A stretch of 64,000 bases of DNA from CAWIJJ01 sp963836405 (GTDB taxonomy: Bacteria > Acidobacteriota > Terriglobia > Bryobacterales > Bryobacteraceae): the NCBI GenBank assembly GCA_963836405.1, contig CAWIJL010000016.1, positions 62,001 through 126,000 on the forward strand. The letters run 5' to 3'. The translations under genes were made by a program, and so were the position numbers. Positions 44,258 to 52,596 of this stretch are shown here, in pieces (position 1 is the stretch's first letter; every line of letters starts with the position of its first letter). The notes beneath the pieces are model-generated. The model was not told where the DNA came from, did not search any database, and worked only from the letters and a program-made list of their open reading frames with translations.

Positions 44258-45724
44258 TCAAACGGGTGCGGCGGCCTCCGTCAGCGGCTCCGGCGTTTTG
44301 TTTCTCGCCGCACGAGGCCGGCGCGGCGGTGCGGCCGCACGCCGCAAGGCCTCAAACGCCTGATCAAGGAATTCCCGGATGCGGAAAACGTCCGGGACGA
44401 CCTCCCTGTCCGCAGTCAGCCCGAAAAAGAACCGGTCGCAATAGCTCTGCATGGCGCAGCAGAAGCCCATGTCATTCCCGATCGGCACATACGGATACGA
44501 AGCGACCATTCTGCGGCCCATCAGGTAAAGCGGCGCCGCCGGTCCCGGCACATTGGTGCAGACCAGATGGAAAGGCGAAACCGGCAGCACGTTACCCAGC
44601 AGGCCGAACGCGGCCTGAAGCGGCGGTGGCGAGGCGCCCAGCCACGCCTGCGCCATCCCGATCAGCTCGATCAGGTGAGAGCGCTTCAATTCCTGGGTGC
44701 GGCGATAGACCTCCGCCAGCAACTGCCTGGCATCGCCGCAGTCGAGCGGGATCAGCACCGGCAGGATCGAGATGCGGTTGCCCGTCCCCGCCTCCTCCCC
44801 GGGCGCGCGCAGGTTGATCGGCACCCAGTAGCGCAGCAGCCGCTTTTCCACGCTCTGCCCGTGCAGCACCGCGTACCGCGACACGGCCAGCGTCACCATC
44901 GTCAGCGCCACATCGTTCAGAGTCCCCCCGAGTTTCTCGCGAATGACAGCGATTTCCGGCATCGGGTAACTGGTCCAGATGTGCCGCCGGGGCCCTTTGC
45001 ACGGGGCGTTGAACGGCAGCCGGTCCAGCGAAACCAGAATCTCCGGGATCAGTTCCAGCCAGCTTTGAACCGCTCCCCGCGCGTTGGTTCCCGCCAGTTT
45101 TGCAGCCAGGTCGAGCGCCGCCGCCTCCGCCGCCAGCATGTACTTCACCGCGTCGGAAGTGGCGCCGACCAACGCGTCGACAACGGAGTGGCCGGCGGCG
45201 GGAGGCGGAAACCCCGGGTCCTCGTGCGGCGGAACCGGCTCTGGCTCGGGGCTCGCATCCAGCAGAAGGTTCAAAATCGCCACGCCGGCAATTCCATCCG
45301 CCAGGCAGTGGTGCAGCCTCGCGATCATCGCCGTTCGCCCGCGCTTCAGCCCATGCACCAGCGTGATGTCCCACAACGGCCGGTCGCGCGGCATCACCTG
45401 GCCGAACAGATCCCCCGTGAACTCCTCGAGTTCCGCATCCGTGCCGCGTTTCAGCGTTGCCTGCGAGATGTGGCGCCGGATATCGAACCCGGGATCCGGT
45501 TCCCAGCACGGGTGCCCCAGGTGAAGAGGCGGAACCGCGACCCGCTGGCGGTATCGCGGAATGAGCGGAAGCTTGGACTCCACGAACGCCGTGAATTCCT
45601 CGAGCGCCACCTCGCCATCGAAGATGCACGCCGCGCCGATGTGCAGCGGCATCTCCTTCTTCTCGAGGTATAGGAAAATCGAATCTTCCGAAGAGAGACG
45701 GTTACAGACGGGCGGATTGGGCAC
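44258..45724 (-). CDS. Wax ester synthase/diacylglycerol acyltransferase (WS/DGAT)
   Basis: The N-terminal domain has LSSEDSIFLYLEKKEMPLHI and the active-site motif HHCLADG (His138, His139, Asp143, Gly144), matching HHxxxDG. The C-terminal DUF1298 part contains APCKGPRRHIWT, LGGTLNDVALTMVTLAVSRY, VPINLRAP and CTNVPGPAAPLYLMGRRM. The enzyme joins an acyl-CoA to a long-chain alcohol or diacylglycerol, forming neutral storage lipid. At 488 residues it is of normal length. It sits with a lipase, a phasin-like protein and fatty-acid genes, which supports a storage role. Confidence 0.88.
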   Translation of the reverse strand: MPNPPVCNRLSSEDSIFLYLEKKEMPLHIGAACIFDGEVALEEFTAFVESKLPLIPRYRQRVAVPPLHLGHPCWEPDPGFDIRRHISQATLKRGTDAELEEFTGDLFGQVMPRDRPLWDITLVHGLKRGRTAMIARLHHCLADGIAGVAILNLLLDASPEPEPVPPHEDPGFPPPAAGHSVVDALVGATSDAVKYMLAAEAAALDLAAKLAGTNARGAVQSWLELIPEILVSLDRLPFNAPCKGPRRHIWTSYPMPEIAVIREKLGGTLNDVALTMVTLAVSRYAVLHGQSVEKRLLRYWVPINLRAPGEEAGTGNRISILPVLIPLDCGDARQLLAEVYRRTQELKRSHLIELIGMAQAWLGASPPPLQAAFGLLGNVLPVSPFHLVCTNVPGPAAPLYLMGRRMVASYPYVPIGNDMGFCCAMQSYCDRFFFGLTADREVVPDVFRIREFLDQAFEALRRAAAPPRRPRAARNKTPEPLTEAAAPV

Positions 45725-45889
45725 GCGCAGACCCCCAGCGGCGGCTAGGGCCCGTCCGGCAGACGGGCGCCGGCCGGCGAACCATGGGAGCGCGGCACGC
45801 CGGCTGGAAGTCCGCCTATCAGACTACGATACCCGTTTATCCCTATGGGGTCGGCGCCCGCCCCCGGCCTTATGTGCGTTTACGTCCCT

Positions 45890-46828
45890 TTAGGCTGAAG
45901 CGGCGGCGGCTTTCCGCCGGGCGGCCGCGGGCCGTTTCCGCGGGGCTGCCTTGGGCTTTGATTCGACCGCGGGCTTCGCGCGTTCGCCTGCCTCCCGGCC
46001 CATCACATCGAGCAGCGCCTTCTGCGCCGTCACGAATCCCTCTACCGTCTGGCGCGTGATAGCGGCCAGATCTACCGCGGGCAGCGGGTTCAGCACCTCG
46101 GCCGTTCGCCGCGCCGCCTTGGCGTTGGCGGCCAATTGCTGCGCCGCAACGTCCAGCAGTTTCTTCTGCGCGTCGATGAACGCCTCCGCGCCCTGCTTGG
46201 CCAGTTCAAGCAACTCGGTCTTCTTCTTCCCGCCGGCGCTCTTCGGCTCTTTCGCGCCGGTCGCCACCGCCGTTTCCTCCGCCACTACATCCAGAAACTT
46301 CTTCTGGCTCCGGACAAACACGTCCATCGCCTCGCGGGCGACTTCCGGCAGCGACTTGCCCTGGAATTTCTCCCCCGATGTGGCGGCGTCGATCCACGAG
46401 TCCGCCTGCTTGCTCGCAATCGTGAGGAAATGCTGCTGCATATCGATGAACGTATCCACACCGCTGCGCAGCAATTCCGTCATCGCTCCCAACGCTGGAA
46501 CCGCGGCTGTGCGCTCTTCCAGCGCGCCCATCACGATCTCGTTCTGCCGCTCGGAAAGATGCAGCAGCACCCGCTGCGCCGCCACGAAATTCGAAATACC
46601 CTCGCCGGCAAGCTCCGCCAGCGTTTCCGCCGGCAGCGTGCGTGCCGCGGCCAGGCGTTCGCGGACGATCTTAATGGTGTTCGCATTCTGACGCATCACC
46701 AGGTCCAGGAGAATTCGCTGGGTGGCAAAAAAGCTTTGCGTGCCCTGCCGGATCCAGTCCGACAGCATGAAGAGCGCCGGAAAACCGTACTGCGGGCTGG
46801 CCGGCCCGGATTTTACCGCTTTTGGCAT
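45890..46828 (-). CDS. Phasin-like granule-associated protein with six internal repeats
   Basis: About 312 residues after choosing ATG 46828, which has GGGAGGTTGAA before it. Six helical repeats of ~45-50 residues each contain (G/A/T)xxxFxxxQxxxLxxx: GTQSFFATQRILLDLV, GISNFVAAQRVLLHLS, GVDTFIDMQQHFLTIA, AMDVFVRSQKKFLDVV, GAEAFIDAQKKLLDVA and TVEGFVTAQKALLDVM. A Lys/Pro/Ala tail (KPKAAPRKRPAAARRKAAAA) resembles PhaF-type tails that bind nucleic acid. Phasins coat storage granules. The adjacent, divergent phaR and the operator in its leader support this identity. Expression is probably repressed by PhaR. Confidence 0.75.
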   Translation of the reverse strand: MPKAVKSGPASPQYGFPALFMLSDWIRQGTQSFFATQRILLDLVMRQNANTIKIVRERLAAARTLPAETLAELAGEGISNFVAAQRVLLHLSERQNEIVMGALEERTAAVPALGAMTELLRSGVDTFIDMQQHFLTIASKQADSWIDAATSGEKFQGKSLPEVAREAMDVFVRSQKKFLDVVAEETAVATGAKEPKSAGGKKKTELLELAKQGAEAFIDAQKKLLDVAAQQLAANAKAARRTAEVLNPLPAVDLAAITRQTVEGFVTAQKALLDVMGREAGERAKPAVESKPKAAPRKRPAAARRKAAAASA

Positions 46829-46840
46829 TTCAACCTCCCT

Positions 46841-46859
46841 ATTGCTGCATTGCAGCAAT
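46841..46859. promoter_or_regulatory. PhaR-type operator O1 in the phasin leader
   Basis: ATTGCTGCA-T-TGCAGCAAT is a perfect 19-base palindrome containing CTGC-N3-GCAG, the sequence reported for PhaR binding in purple bacteria. It lies between the predicted phasin promoter and its ribosome-binding site, so a bound repressor would block transcription. Confidence 0.72.
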
Positions 46860-46866
46860 CATTCAA

Positions 46867-46896
46867 AGCATATGCCTGAAGGACGGATTGTGTCAA
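46867..46896 (-). promoter_or_regulatory. Promoter for the phasin-like gene
   Basis: On the minus strand TTGACA (46896-46891) is followed after 18 bases by TATGCT (46872-46867). The -35 is perfect and the -10 matches four of six. The start point would fall at about 46860, at the edge of operator O1. Confidence 0.55.
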
Positions 46897-46910
46897 TATA
46901 GAGAAAGATT

Positions 46911-46921
46911 CTGCAATGCAG
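46911..46921. promoter_or_regulatory. PhaR-type operator O2 upstream of phaR
   Basis: CTGCAATGCAG is a second CTGC-N3-GCAG, 70 bases from the first and 13 bases before the GTG start of phaR. Its position suggests that PhaR represses its own gene. Confidence 0.65.
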
Positions 46922-46933
46922 CAGGAGACGGGT

Positions 46934-47443
46934 GTGGACCAATCCACCATCGTGATCCGCAAATATGCCAACCGGCGCCTCTACGACACCTCCGCCGGCC
47001 GGTACGTCAACCTGGAAGACCTCGCCGCCCTGGTCCGCAAGGGATGCGATGTCCGTGTGGTGGACGCCAAGACCGGGGAAGACCTGACGCGCGTCGTCCT
47101 CACCCAGATCATTGTCGAGGACGCCCGCGGCCGGCCCACCGGCCTGCCGCTCGAACTGCTGCGCCAATTGATCGTCGCCTCCGACCGCGCCGGACAGGAG
47201 TTCGTCATGTGGTACCTTAAATCCGCTTTCGACGCGTATCAAAAAGTGCAGGAAACGTTTCAGGCCGGACTGAGCGACGTGCGCAGCGCCGCACTCTCGC
47301 CGCTCGGCATGGTCCGCAATTTATTGGGCGGTTCGGCCGCCGCTCCGAACCCCGAACTGGAACAACTGCGCGCCCGGGTGGCGGAACTCGAAGCGCGCCT
47401 GGGCCAGGGGCCGTCCGGCAGCCGCAAGCGCAAGGCTTCGTAA
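46934..47443 (+). CDS. phaR: Polyhydroxyalkanoate synthesis repressor PhaR
   Basis: The N-terminal DNA-binding domain is unmistakable: IVIRKYANRRLYDTSAGRYV, NLEDLAALVRKG and VRVVDAKTGEDLTRVVLTQI. A helical C-terminal part with DAYQKVQETFQAGL resembles phasins and would bind granules. PhaR represses phasin genes until polymer appears. I choose GTG 46934, seven bases after AGGAG; an in-frame ATG at 46916 lies inside operator O2 and would add six residues. It is divergent from the phasin-like gene and followed after ten bases by an AarF/UbiB kinase gene. Confidence 0.92.
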   Translation: MDQSTIVIRKYANRRLYDTSAGRYVNLEDLAALVRKGCDVRVVDAKTGEDLTRVVLTQIIVEDARGRPTGLPLELLRQLIVASDRAGQEFVMWYLKSAFDAYQKVQETFQAGLSDVRSAALSPLGMVRNLLGGSAAAPNPELEQLRARVAELEARLGQGPSGSRKRKAS

Positions 47444-47453
47444 GGAGAACACG

Positions 47454-48953
47454 ATGAGTGTCGGCGATGCGATCGCCCGGCTCATCCCGGTTGAATTTCT
47501 GGTCCCGGCGGATGCCGCCAAGTGGCGCCCGTTGATCGCCGATTCGCTCGAGTTTCTCTTCTCCCATCTCTCACCGGCCCGCCTTGCCGCCAAGTTTCGG
47601 GAACAGGCCGCTCTGCCTCCATCCACCGCCCCCGAGCAGCGCCTGGTCGTGCTCATCTCCCGCATGCCCGCCTTGCAGAAGATCGGCCAGGTCCTCGCCC
47701 GCAACCGCCGCCTCTCTCCCGATCTCCGCGCCGCGCTCTCCCAGCTTGAAAACGGTATGTCCGACGTCACTCCCGCGGAAGTCGGTGAACTCATCGAGGC
47801 CGGGCTCGGCTCCCTGCTTCGCGAACATGACGTCGAGATCGCCAGCTCCATCCTCTCGGAGGCCAGCGTCAGCGCGGTGGTGCGCTTCTCCTGGGAAGAC
47901 ATCGGCCGCGAGCGGCGCCACGGCGTCATGAAGGTGCTCAAGCCCTACGTGCCCGATTTCTTCGGCGAGGAGATGCGCCTCCTCGAGGACCTGGGCGCCT
48001 ACCTCGCCGCCCCCGGCCGCGGCTACGCCTACGCCATCAGCGACACGCAGGAGATGATCTCGGAAGTGCGGCGGATCCTCGAAAAAGAGCTGGACTTCGC
48101 CGGCGAGCAGCGCACCCTGGTGGAAGCCCGGGCCGCCTACCAGGCCAGCATCGGCATCCGGGTGCCGGAGTTGATTCCCCAATTCTGCACTCCCCGCATC
48201 ACCGCCATGACCGAGGAGCGGGGCGTCAAGGTCACCGACGCCTTTCGCCGCTTCCCGGCCCGCCGCGCGCGCATTGCCCGCCAGTTGATCGAAGCGCTGG
48301 TAGCGGTCCCACTCTTTTCCCGCGCCCCGGTTTCCGTCCTCCATGCCGACCCCCACGCCGGCAATCTCTTTTACGACGAGCCCAACCGCGAGTTGATCGT
48401 CCTCGATTGGGCGCTGGCCGGCCGCCTCGGCCGCCCCTTGCGGCGCAACCTGATCCTGCTGGTGGCCATGATGACCTTCGGCGATCGCGACGGTGTCATC
48501 GCCTCCATCGAATCGCTGCGGCTGCCGGGCCCCCGCGGAAAGCATTCCGTTGCCAGGCACGTGCACCGCTACTTCGAGCGCCTGCCCGCCGCGGCCTCTC
48601 CAGGCGCACTCGACGCCATGCGCCTGCTCGACGAGATCGCCCTCGAAGGCGTGCGCTTTCCCCCCGACCTCTTCCTGTTTCGCAAAATCCTGTTTACCCT
48701 GGACGCCGTGCTCCACGACGTTGCCGGCGGCGATGTCCGCATCGACGAAGTGGTGGTCGGCGATTTCTTCTCCCGGTTCCTCTCCAGTTCCGGCCTGTTC
48801 CATGCGCCGCTCGAATGGGCCGACCTGGCGCTGCTCTCCCACAATGCCCTGATTCAGGGCTCTCGCCGGCTCGCCCTCACCGGTTCCGGCCGTGCGCCAG
48901 GGAAACCTCGCCGGCCAGCACCACCCCGCCCACGATCTCGGCAACGTGGTTGA
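47454..48953 (+). CDS. AarF/UbiB (ABC1) family atypical kinase
   Basis: This 499-residue protein has the hallmarks of the UbiB/ABC1 family. KIGQVLARN corresponds to the KxGQ block, LEKELDFAGEQ to the ExD block, and HADPHAGNLFYDE with VLDWALAGRLG to the catalytic and metal-binding loops. The N-terminal ~70 residues precede the core, and a Pro/Arg-rich tail closes it. Characterised members bind ATP and support quinone or lipid metabolism. It lies directly behind phaR and is probably co-transcribed, which ties it to storage-polymer control by position. Confidence 0.85.
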   Translation: MSVGDAIARLIPVEFLVPADAAKWRPLIADSLEFLFSHLSPARLAAKFREQAALPPSTAPEQRLVVLISRMPALQKIGQVLARNRRLSPDLRAALSQLENGMSDVTPAEVGELIEAGLGSLLREHDVEIASSILSEASVSAVVRFSWEDIGRERRHGVMKVLKPYVPDFFGEEMRLLEDLGAYLAAPGRGYAYAISDTQEMISEVRRILEKELDFAGEQRTLVEARAAYQASIGIRVPELIPQFCTPRITAMTEERGVKVTDAFRRFPARRARIARQLIEALVAVPLFSRAPVSVLHADPHAGNLFYDEPNRELIVLDWALAGRLGRPLRRNLILLVAMMTFGDRDGVIASIESLRLPGPRGKHSVARHVHRYFERLPAAASPGALDAMRLLDEIALEGVRFPPDLFLFRKILFTLDAVLHDVAGGDVRIDEVVVGDFFSRFLSSSGLFHAPLEWADLALLSHNALIQGSRRLALTGSGRAPGKPRRPAPPRPRSRQRG

Positions 48954-48981
48954 CCTTGCCCTTCGCCGATTGCAGCCCGTT

Positions 48982-50595
48982 CTACCTCGCCGGGGGAATG
49001 AAGCTCATCGCGCGCTCCGTGACCGCGGTGATGGTCAGGCTCGGATTCACACCCAGGTTGGCCGAGAGCACCGAGCCGTCGCACACGTAGAGATTGCGAT
49101 AGCCGAACACCCGGCAGCGGTCGTCCACAACGCCCTCCGCGGCGGAAGCGCCCATCGTACATCCACCCAAGATGTGGGCCGTCCCGGGCACGTTGAACAG
49201 GATCTCCGTGGTCATGCTCATGGCCGTCCCGCCCACCAGGTCCGCCGTCAGCCTGGCAAACTCGTTGGCTTCCGGAATAAACGTTCTGACTTGCTCGCCG
49301 CGGCTGACCAGCGTGCGCTCGAAAGGCCACCACCAGCGCCTTCCCAGGGTCATGTCGATATGTCCCTCGAGCGCCTGCATGCAGAGCAGAATCAGCGATT
49401 CACGCGCCCATCCAAACGGGTGCAGCGACCGCACGGTGCGCCACGGGTGGCGCGCCAGCGCCGCTGCCAGCGTCCCCAGCCACGAGAAGATCCGCGTGTG
49501 TCCCGGCCGGCCCCCGGTGAGCAGTGTGGACAGCAGCCCCATCGTGTCCGACCCGGCGGGGTACCGCACCGCCTCGATGTGCGTGTTCTCGTTCAGATGA
49601 ATTCCGGACCCGATCGCCACTCCCTTGGACAGGTCCTCGCGAAACCGGGGCACCCGCACGCCGATCAGCGACTCCGCATTCGTGCGCACCCTGCGGCCAA
49701 GCTGCGGGCTCAGGTTGGGAAGCGAGCCCTTTTCCCTCAACCGGAACAGCAGGTCCATCGTGCCCAGCGCCGACGCGGCGAAAATTACGCACCGGGCCGT
49801 GAACCGCCGTTCACCGCCCCAGAGGCTGGTGGACCGTACCGTGCGCACCTCGTACCCACGGCTTCCGTCCGGGCTGCCTGCGAGCGGCCGCACGTCCACC
49901 GCCCGCGTTTCCGCAAGCACCCGCGCGCCGTTCTGCTCCGCCAGGTACAGGTAATTCCGATCCAGGCTGTTCTTCGCGTTGTAGCGGCAGCCCACCATGC
50001 AGCCGCCGCACCCGATGCAGGTGGTCCGCGCCGGCCCCGTGCCGCCAAAGTAGGGATCCGGGTACGTGGTGCCGCCTGCCTGCCCCGGCGGCGGCTGGAA
50101 CACCGCCACGCGCGTGCGGTAAAAGCTACCCGCCACGCCCGCCGCATCCGCCGCCAGTCTCAGCAGGTCGTCGGCAGGGCCCAGAATCCGATTCTCTTCC
50201 ACGCCCAGCATCCGCACCGCCGTCTCGTAGTGCGGCGGCATTTCCCGCTCCCAGTCCGCCAGCCCGCGCCACGAGCCGTTTCGCCAGACGTCCGCCTTCG
50301 GCACCAGCATCGTGTTCGCGTACGTGATCGAGCCGCCGCCCACCGCGCAGCCATGAAGAATCACCACGTGCCGGAAGAACCGGATATTGAAGAAACCGTG
50401 CAAAGCCAGGCGCGGGCGCCAGATCCAGCGCCGCAGGTTCCACGTCGTGGCCGGGAAGTCCTCCGGCTTCCACCGGCGGCCCATTTCAATTACCGCCACG
50501 CGGTACCCCTTCTCCGCCAGACGGTGCGCCGAAACGCTGCCGCCGAAACCGGACCCGATGACGATGTAATCGAACTCCAGTTGCTCTGGCTCCAT
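48982..50595 (-). CDS. GMC family FAD oxidoreductase (cholesterol oxidase-like)
   Basis: The 537-residue protein opens with the FAD motif YIVIGSGFGGSVSAHRLAEK (Gly14, 16, 19) and has HGCAVGGGSITYANTM. The C-terminal GMC signatures are ILGGCTMGASAAEGVVD and DGSVLSANLGVNPSLTITA. A cysteine cluster, CIGCGGCMVGC (Cys193, 196, 199, 203), has the spacing of a [4Fe-4S] site and recurs in cholesterol-oxidase-like bacterial enzymes. The substrate is likely a sterol-like or long-chain alcohol. It ends 28 bases from the convergent AarF gene. Confidence 0.82.
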   Translation of the reverse strand: MEPEQLEFDYIVIGSGFGGSVSAHRLAEKGYRVAVIEMGRRWKPEDFPATTWNLRRWIWRPRLALHGFFNIRFFRHVVILHGCAVGGGSITYANTMLVPKADVWRNGSWRGLADWEREMPPHYETAVRMLGVEENRILGPADDLLRLAADAAGVAGSFYRTRVAVFQPPPGQAGGTTYPDPYFGGTGPARTTCIGCGGCMVGCRYNAKNSLDRNYLYLAEQNGARVLAETRAVDVRPLAGSPDGSRGYEVRTVRSTSLWGGERRFTARCVIFAASALGTMDLLFRLREKGSLPNLSPQLGRRVRTNAESLIGVRVPRFREDLSKGVAIGSGIHLNENTHIEAVRYPAGSDTMGLLSTLLTGGRPGHTRIFSWLGTLAAALARHPWRTVRSLHPFGWARESLILLCMQALEGHIDMTLGRRWWWPFERTLVSRGEQVRTFIPEANEFARLTADLVGGTAMSMTTEILFNVPGTAHILGGCTMGASAAEGVVDDRCRVFGYRNLYVCDGSVLSANLGVNPSLTITAVTERAMSFIPPAR

Positions 50596-50610
50596 GACTC
50601 CGTCCCCCGC

Positions 50611-50928
50611 CTACGCGAAACGCCAGTACGAATTCAGCCCCAGCAGATAGTTGTGCTGCTTCCCAATCTCCTTCATGCTCGTCGAATACGAGCGGCAGCG
50701 CCACCCGCCGGCATCCACCTTCTCCCAGACCACCTCGTTTCCCGAATCGATGACGGCCGGCTCCCTCAGTTGCACGGTGAATCGAAACCGGTTTTGTCCA
50801 CTGCGGCATAGCAGGCTGGATGCGGAGTTCCGGCCGCGGACCAGTTGTTCGCTCCATGCTCTGTCGGAAGCCGACACGACGATCGGCGCCGTCCCCGTGC
50901 CGCAGCGTTTCGTAACACTGGCTAACAT
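50611..50928 (-). CDS. Hypothetical protein (105 residues) upstream of the GMC oxidoreductase
   Basis: I do not recognise this protein. It has no signal or membrane segment and contains a beta-rich centre (FRFTVQLREPAVIDSGNEVV, WRCRSYSTSMKEIG) with a tyrosine/tryptophan-rich end (HNYLLGLNSYWRFA). Its stop is 15 bases from the GMC start, so the two would be co-transcribed. The start is uncertain. It may be a partner or a short regulator of the oxidoreductase. Confidence 0.5.
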   Translation of the reverse strand: MLASVTKRCGTGTAPIVVSASDRAWSEQLVRGRNSASSLLCRSGQNRFRFTVQLREPAVIDSGNEVVWEKVDAGGWRCRSYSTSMKEIGKQHNYLLGLNSYWRFA

Positions 50929-51089
50929 GGCCCGCCTTTCAGACGAAAATGTCCGCTTTAGTATGAATCGGCCCGCGCCCGCGGAAAAGGCGCACCGGGC
51001 GTTAAATCGTACGCATACGTCCGAAATGGCCGCGGGATTGTCTGGACGGACCCGCCGGCCTTCCTTAGTCTGGGGAAGAGGAACCCGGC

Positions 51090-51596
51090 ATGCAGAAACT
51101 GCCGGCCGTGGAAACGGCCAAAACGTTGTTCGAAGAGGCGCGCGAGTGGTCCGTCTGGCGCTGGCTGATGGAGAAACGCCGGGCGCGCGCAGCCGCCGAT
51201 TCCGCGAATGAGGCGCTCGACGCGTCCAAAGAGCGTGTCAAAAAGAGCTGGAGCGAAGAGGCCCTGCTCTGCTACCGCGAACTCCAGGCCGAAGCGGCGC
51301 TCAACGGAAACTCCCGCGCCCGCCAGAAATTCGAGCGCGCCCGCGACGCCGCCGCCAACGTCGGACCCGAGATCAGAACTGCCGTCAAGCGCTTCTATGA
51401 TCTGGAGCGGGAAGCCTGGAACGCCCGCATGACCGCCGAAGCCACCTTCGATGAAGCCGACCGCCGCCTCAGCGCGTCCCTGGCGCGCGAGGGCACCGGT
51501 CAGGCTATCGAATCGTGGGTCCTGCACGAGAAAGCGATCCGCAAAGCGGAATCCGTGGCTCGCCTCGTCGACGCCGGTCACCAGCGATCGATGTAG
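51090..51596 (+). CDS. Hypothetical coiled-coil protein
   Basis: The 168-residue product is almost entirely charged helix (FEEAREWSVWRWLMEKRRAR, RVKKSWSEEALLCYRELQAE, RKAESVARLVDAGHQ), with no signal or membrane part. The family is not known to me. It ends inside the 3' end of the convergent SDR gene (19-base overlap). The preceding 161 bases (50929-51089) contain no gene or motif that I can support. Confidence 0.6.
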   Translation: MQKLPAVETAKTLFEEAREWSVWRWLMEKRRARAAADSANEALDASKERVKKSWSEEALLCYRELQAEAALNGNSRARQKFERARDAAANVGPEIRTAVKRFYDLEREAWNARMTAEATFDEADRRLSASLAREGTGQAIESWVLHEKAIRKAESVARLVDAGHQRSM

Positions 51597-52411
51597 ATGG
51601 GATCGGCCGGCGGTTTGCCTTCGCACCAGTAGTGGTCGAAGTCCGTGATCCCGGCCAGCTCGCGCAACGCCTGTTCGTCGATCCACTGCTGCCCCGTCGA
51701 TTCCCCCGGCTCGCGCGAAAAAATCGCGCAGGCTGCGTCGCACAGGATTTCCGGAGTGCGCCATTGCGACCGGTCCGCCATCTTCCAGTTGATCGACGCC
51801 TGGCTTTCGACGATCGTGCGCGGCCAGAGGGTGTTGGCCGCAATGTTGTCCCCCCGGTGCTCCTCCGCGATCCCGATCGCCAGCCGCGCCATGCCCAGCT
51901 TGGAAATCATGTACGCCACCTTCCCCGGCGAAGGTTCTCCGTGCAACCTGGGGCACATGTTCAGGATATGGCCCCACCGCTGCTTCGCCATGTGAGGCAG
52001 AGCGTAGTAGCAGGCCGCATAGGCGGCGCGCACGTTCACGCCCACCACCAGGTCGAACCGTTTGGGCGGTGTTGCGAGCACCGGCTGCACCCAGATGGCG
52101 CCGGCGTTGTTCACCAGAATGTCCAATCGCCCGAATTCGGAGATGGTGCGCTCGATTGCAGCGTGGATTGCCTCTTCGTTCCGCACATCAAGTGGGATCG
52201 CCAGCGCCCGCCCGCCTGCCTGTTCGATCTCCGCCGCCGTTTCGTGGATGCTGCCGGGAAGCCGCTCCGTCGATTGCTCGGTTTTGGCCGCCGCCACCAC
52301 CGCCGCCCCCTCACGCGCCAGGCGCAGTGCCAGCGCCTTCCCGATTCCGCGGCTGGCCCCGGTGACTACCGCCACACGGCCTTTCAGGTTGGGATGCAAT
52401 GCCTGGTTCAC
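51578..52411 (-). CDS. Short-chain dehydrogenase/reductase, HSDL2-like
   Basis: The 277-residue protein has the cofactor motif TGASRGIG (17-24), NNAG (101-104) and the catalytic pair Tyr167-Lys171 in YMISK. Blocks such as LPHMAKQRWGHILNMCPRLH and TLWPRTIVESQA resemble the dehydrogenase half of HSDL2, a lipid-linked enzyme. The catalytic Ser expected after ILN appears to be Cys153, an unusual change. The start is GTG 52411 with GGGAGG seven bases upstream; longer readings lack a ribosome-binding site. It is divergent from an acyl-CoA ligase across a palindromic control region. Confidence 0.83.
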   Translation of the reverse strand: MNQALHPNLKGRVAVVTGASRGIGKALALRLAREGAAVVAAAKTEQSTERLPGSIHETAAEIEQAGGRALAIPLDVRNEEAIHAAIERTISEFGRLDILVNNAGAIWVQPVLATPPKRFDLVVGVNVRAAYAACYYALPHMAKQRWGHILNMCPRLHGEPSPGKVAYMISKLGMARLAIGIAEEHRGDNIAANTLWPRTIVESQASINWKMADRSQWRTPEILCDAACAIFSREPGESTGQQWIDEQALRELAGITDFDHYWCEGKPPADPIYIDRW

Positions 52412-52476
52412 GGTGAGCACCTCCCGATCGGTAACGGGCAAGCCGCGGCTTTGTGTGTTCTGAAACACCGGAGCTT

Positions 52477-52520
52477 TGACAGCCGGCCCGGGACACTGAT
52501 ATCTTACCCACGGGTAAGAA
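52477..52520 (+). promoter_or_regulatory. Promoter with an overlapping 18-base palindromic operator
   Basis: TTGACA (52477-52482) and TATCTT (52501-52506, 18-base spacing) form a candidate promoter for the acyl-CoA ligase. The perfect palindrome TCTTACCC-AC-GGGTAAGA (52503-52520) overlaps the -10. It lies between the divergent SDR and ligase starts, so one repressor could control both. Form and context suggest a TetR-type acyl-CoA-responsive regulator, which is not itself in the window. Confidence 0.6.
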
Positions 52521-52596
52521 ACGGCGCAAGACGTTCTTTGCACCTCCGCCCCGGCGATAGAGTGCAAAGTCGTCCGGTTTCCGAAGGAGGTGCCGG

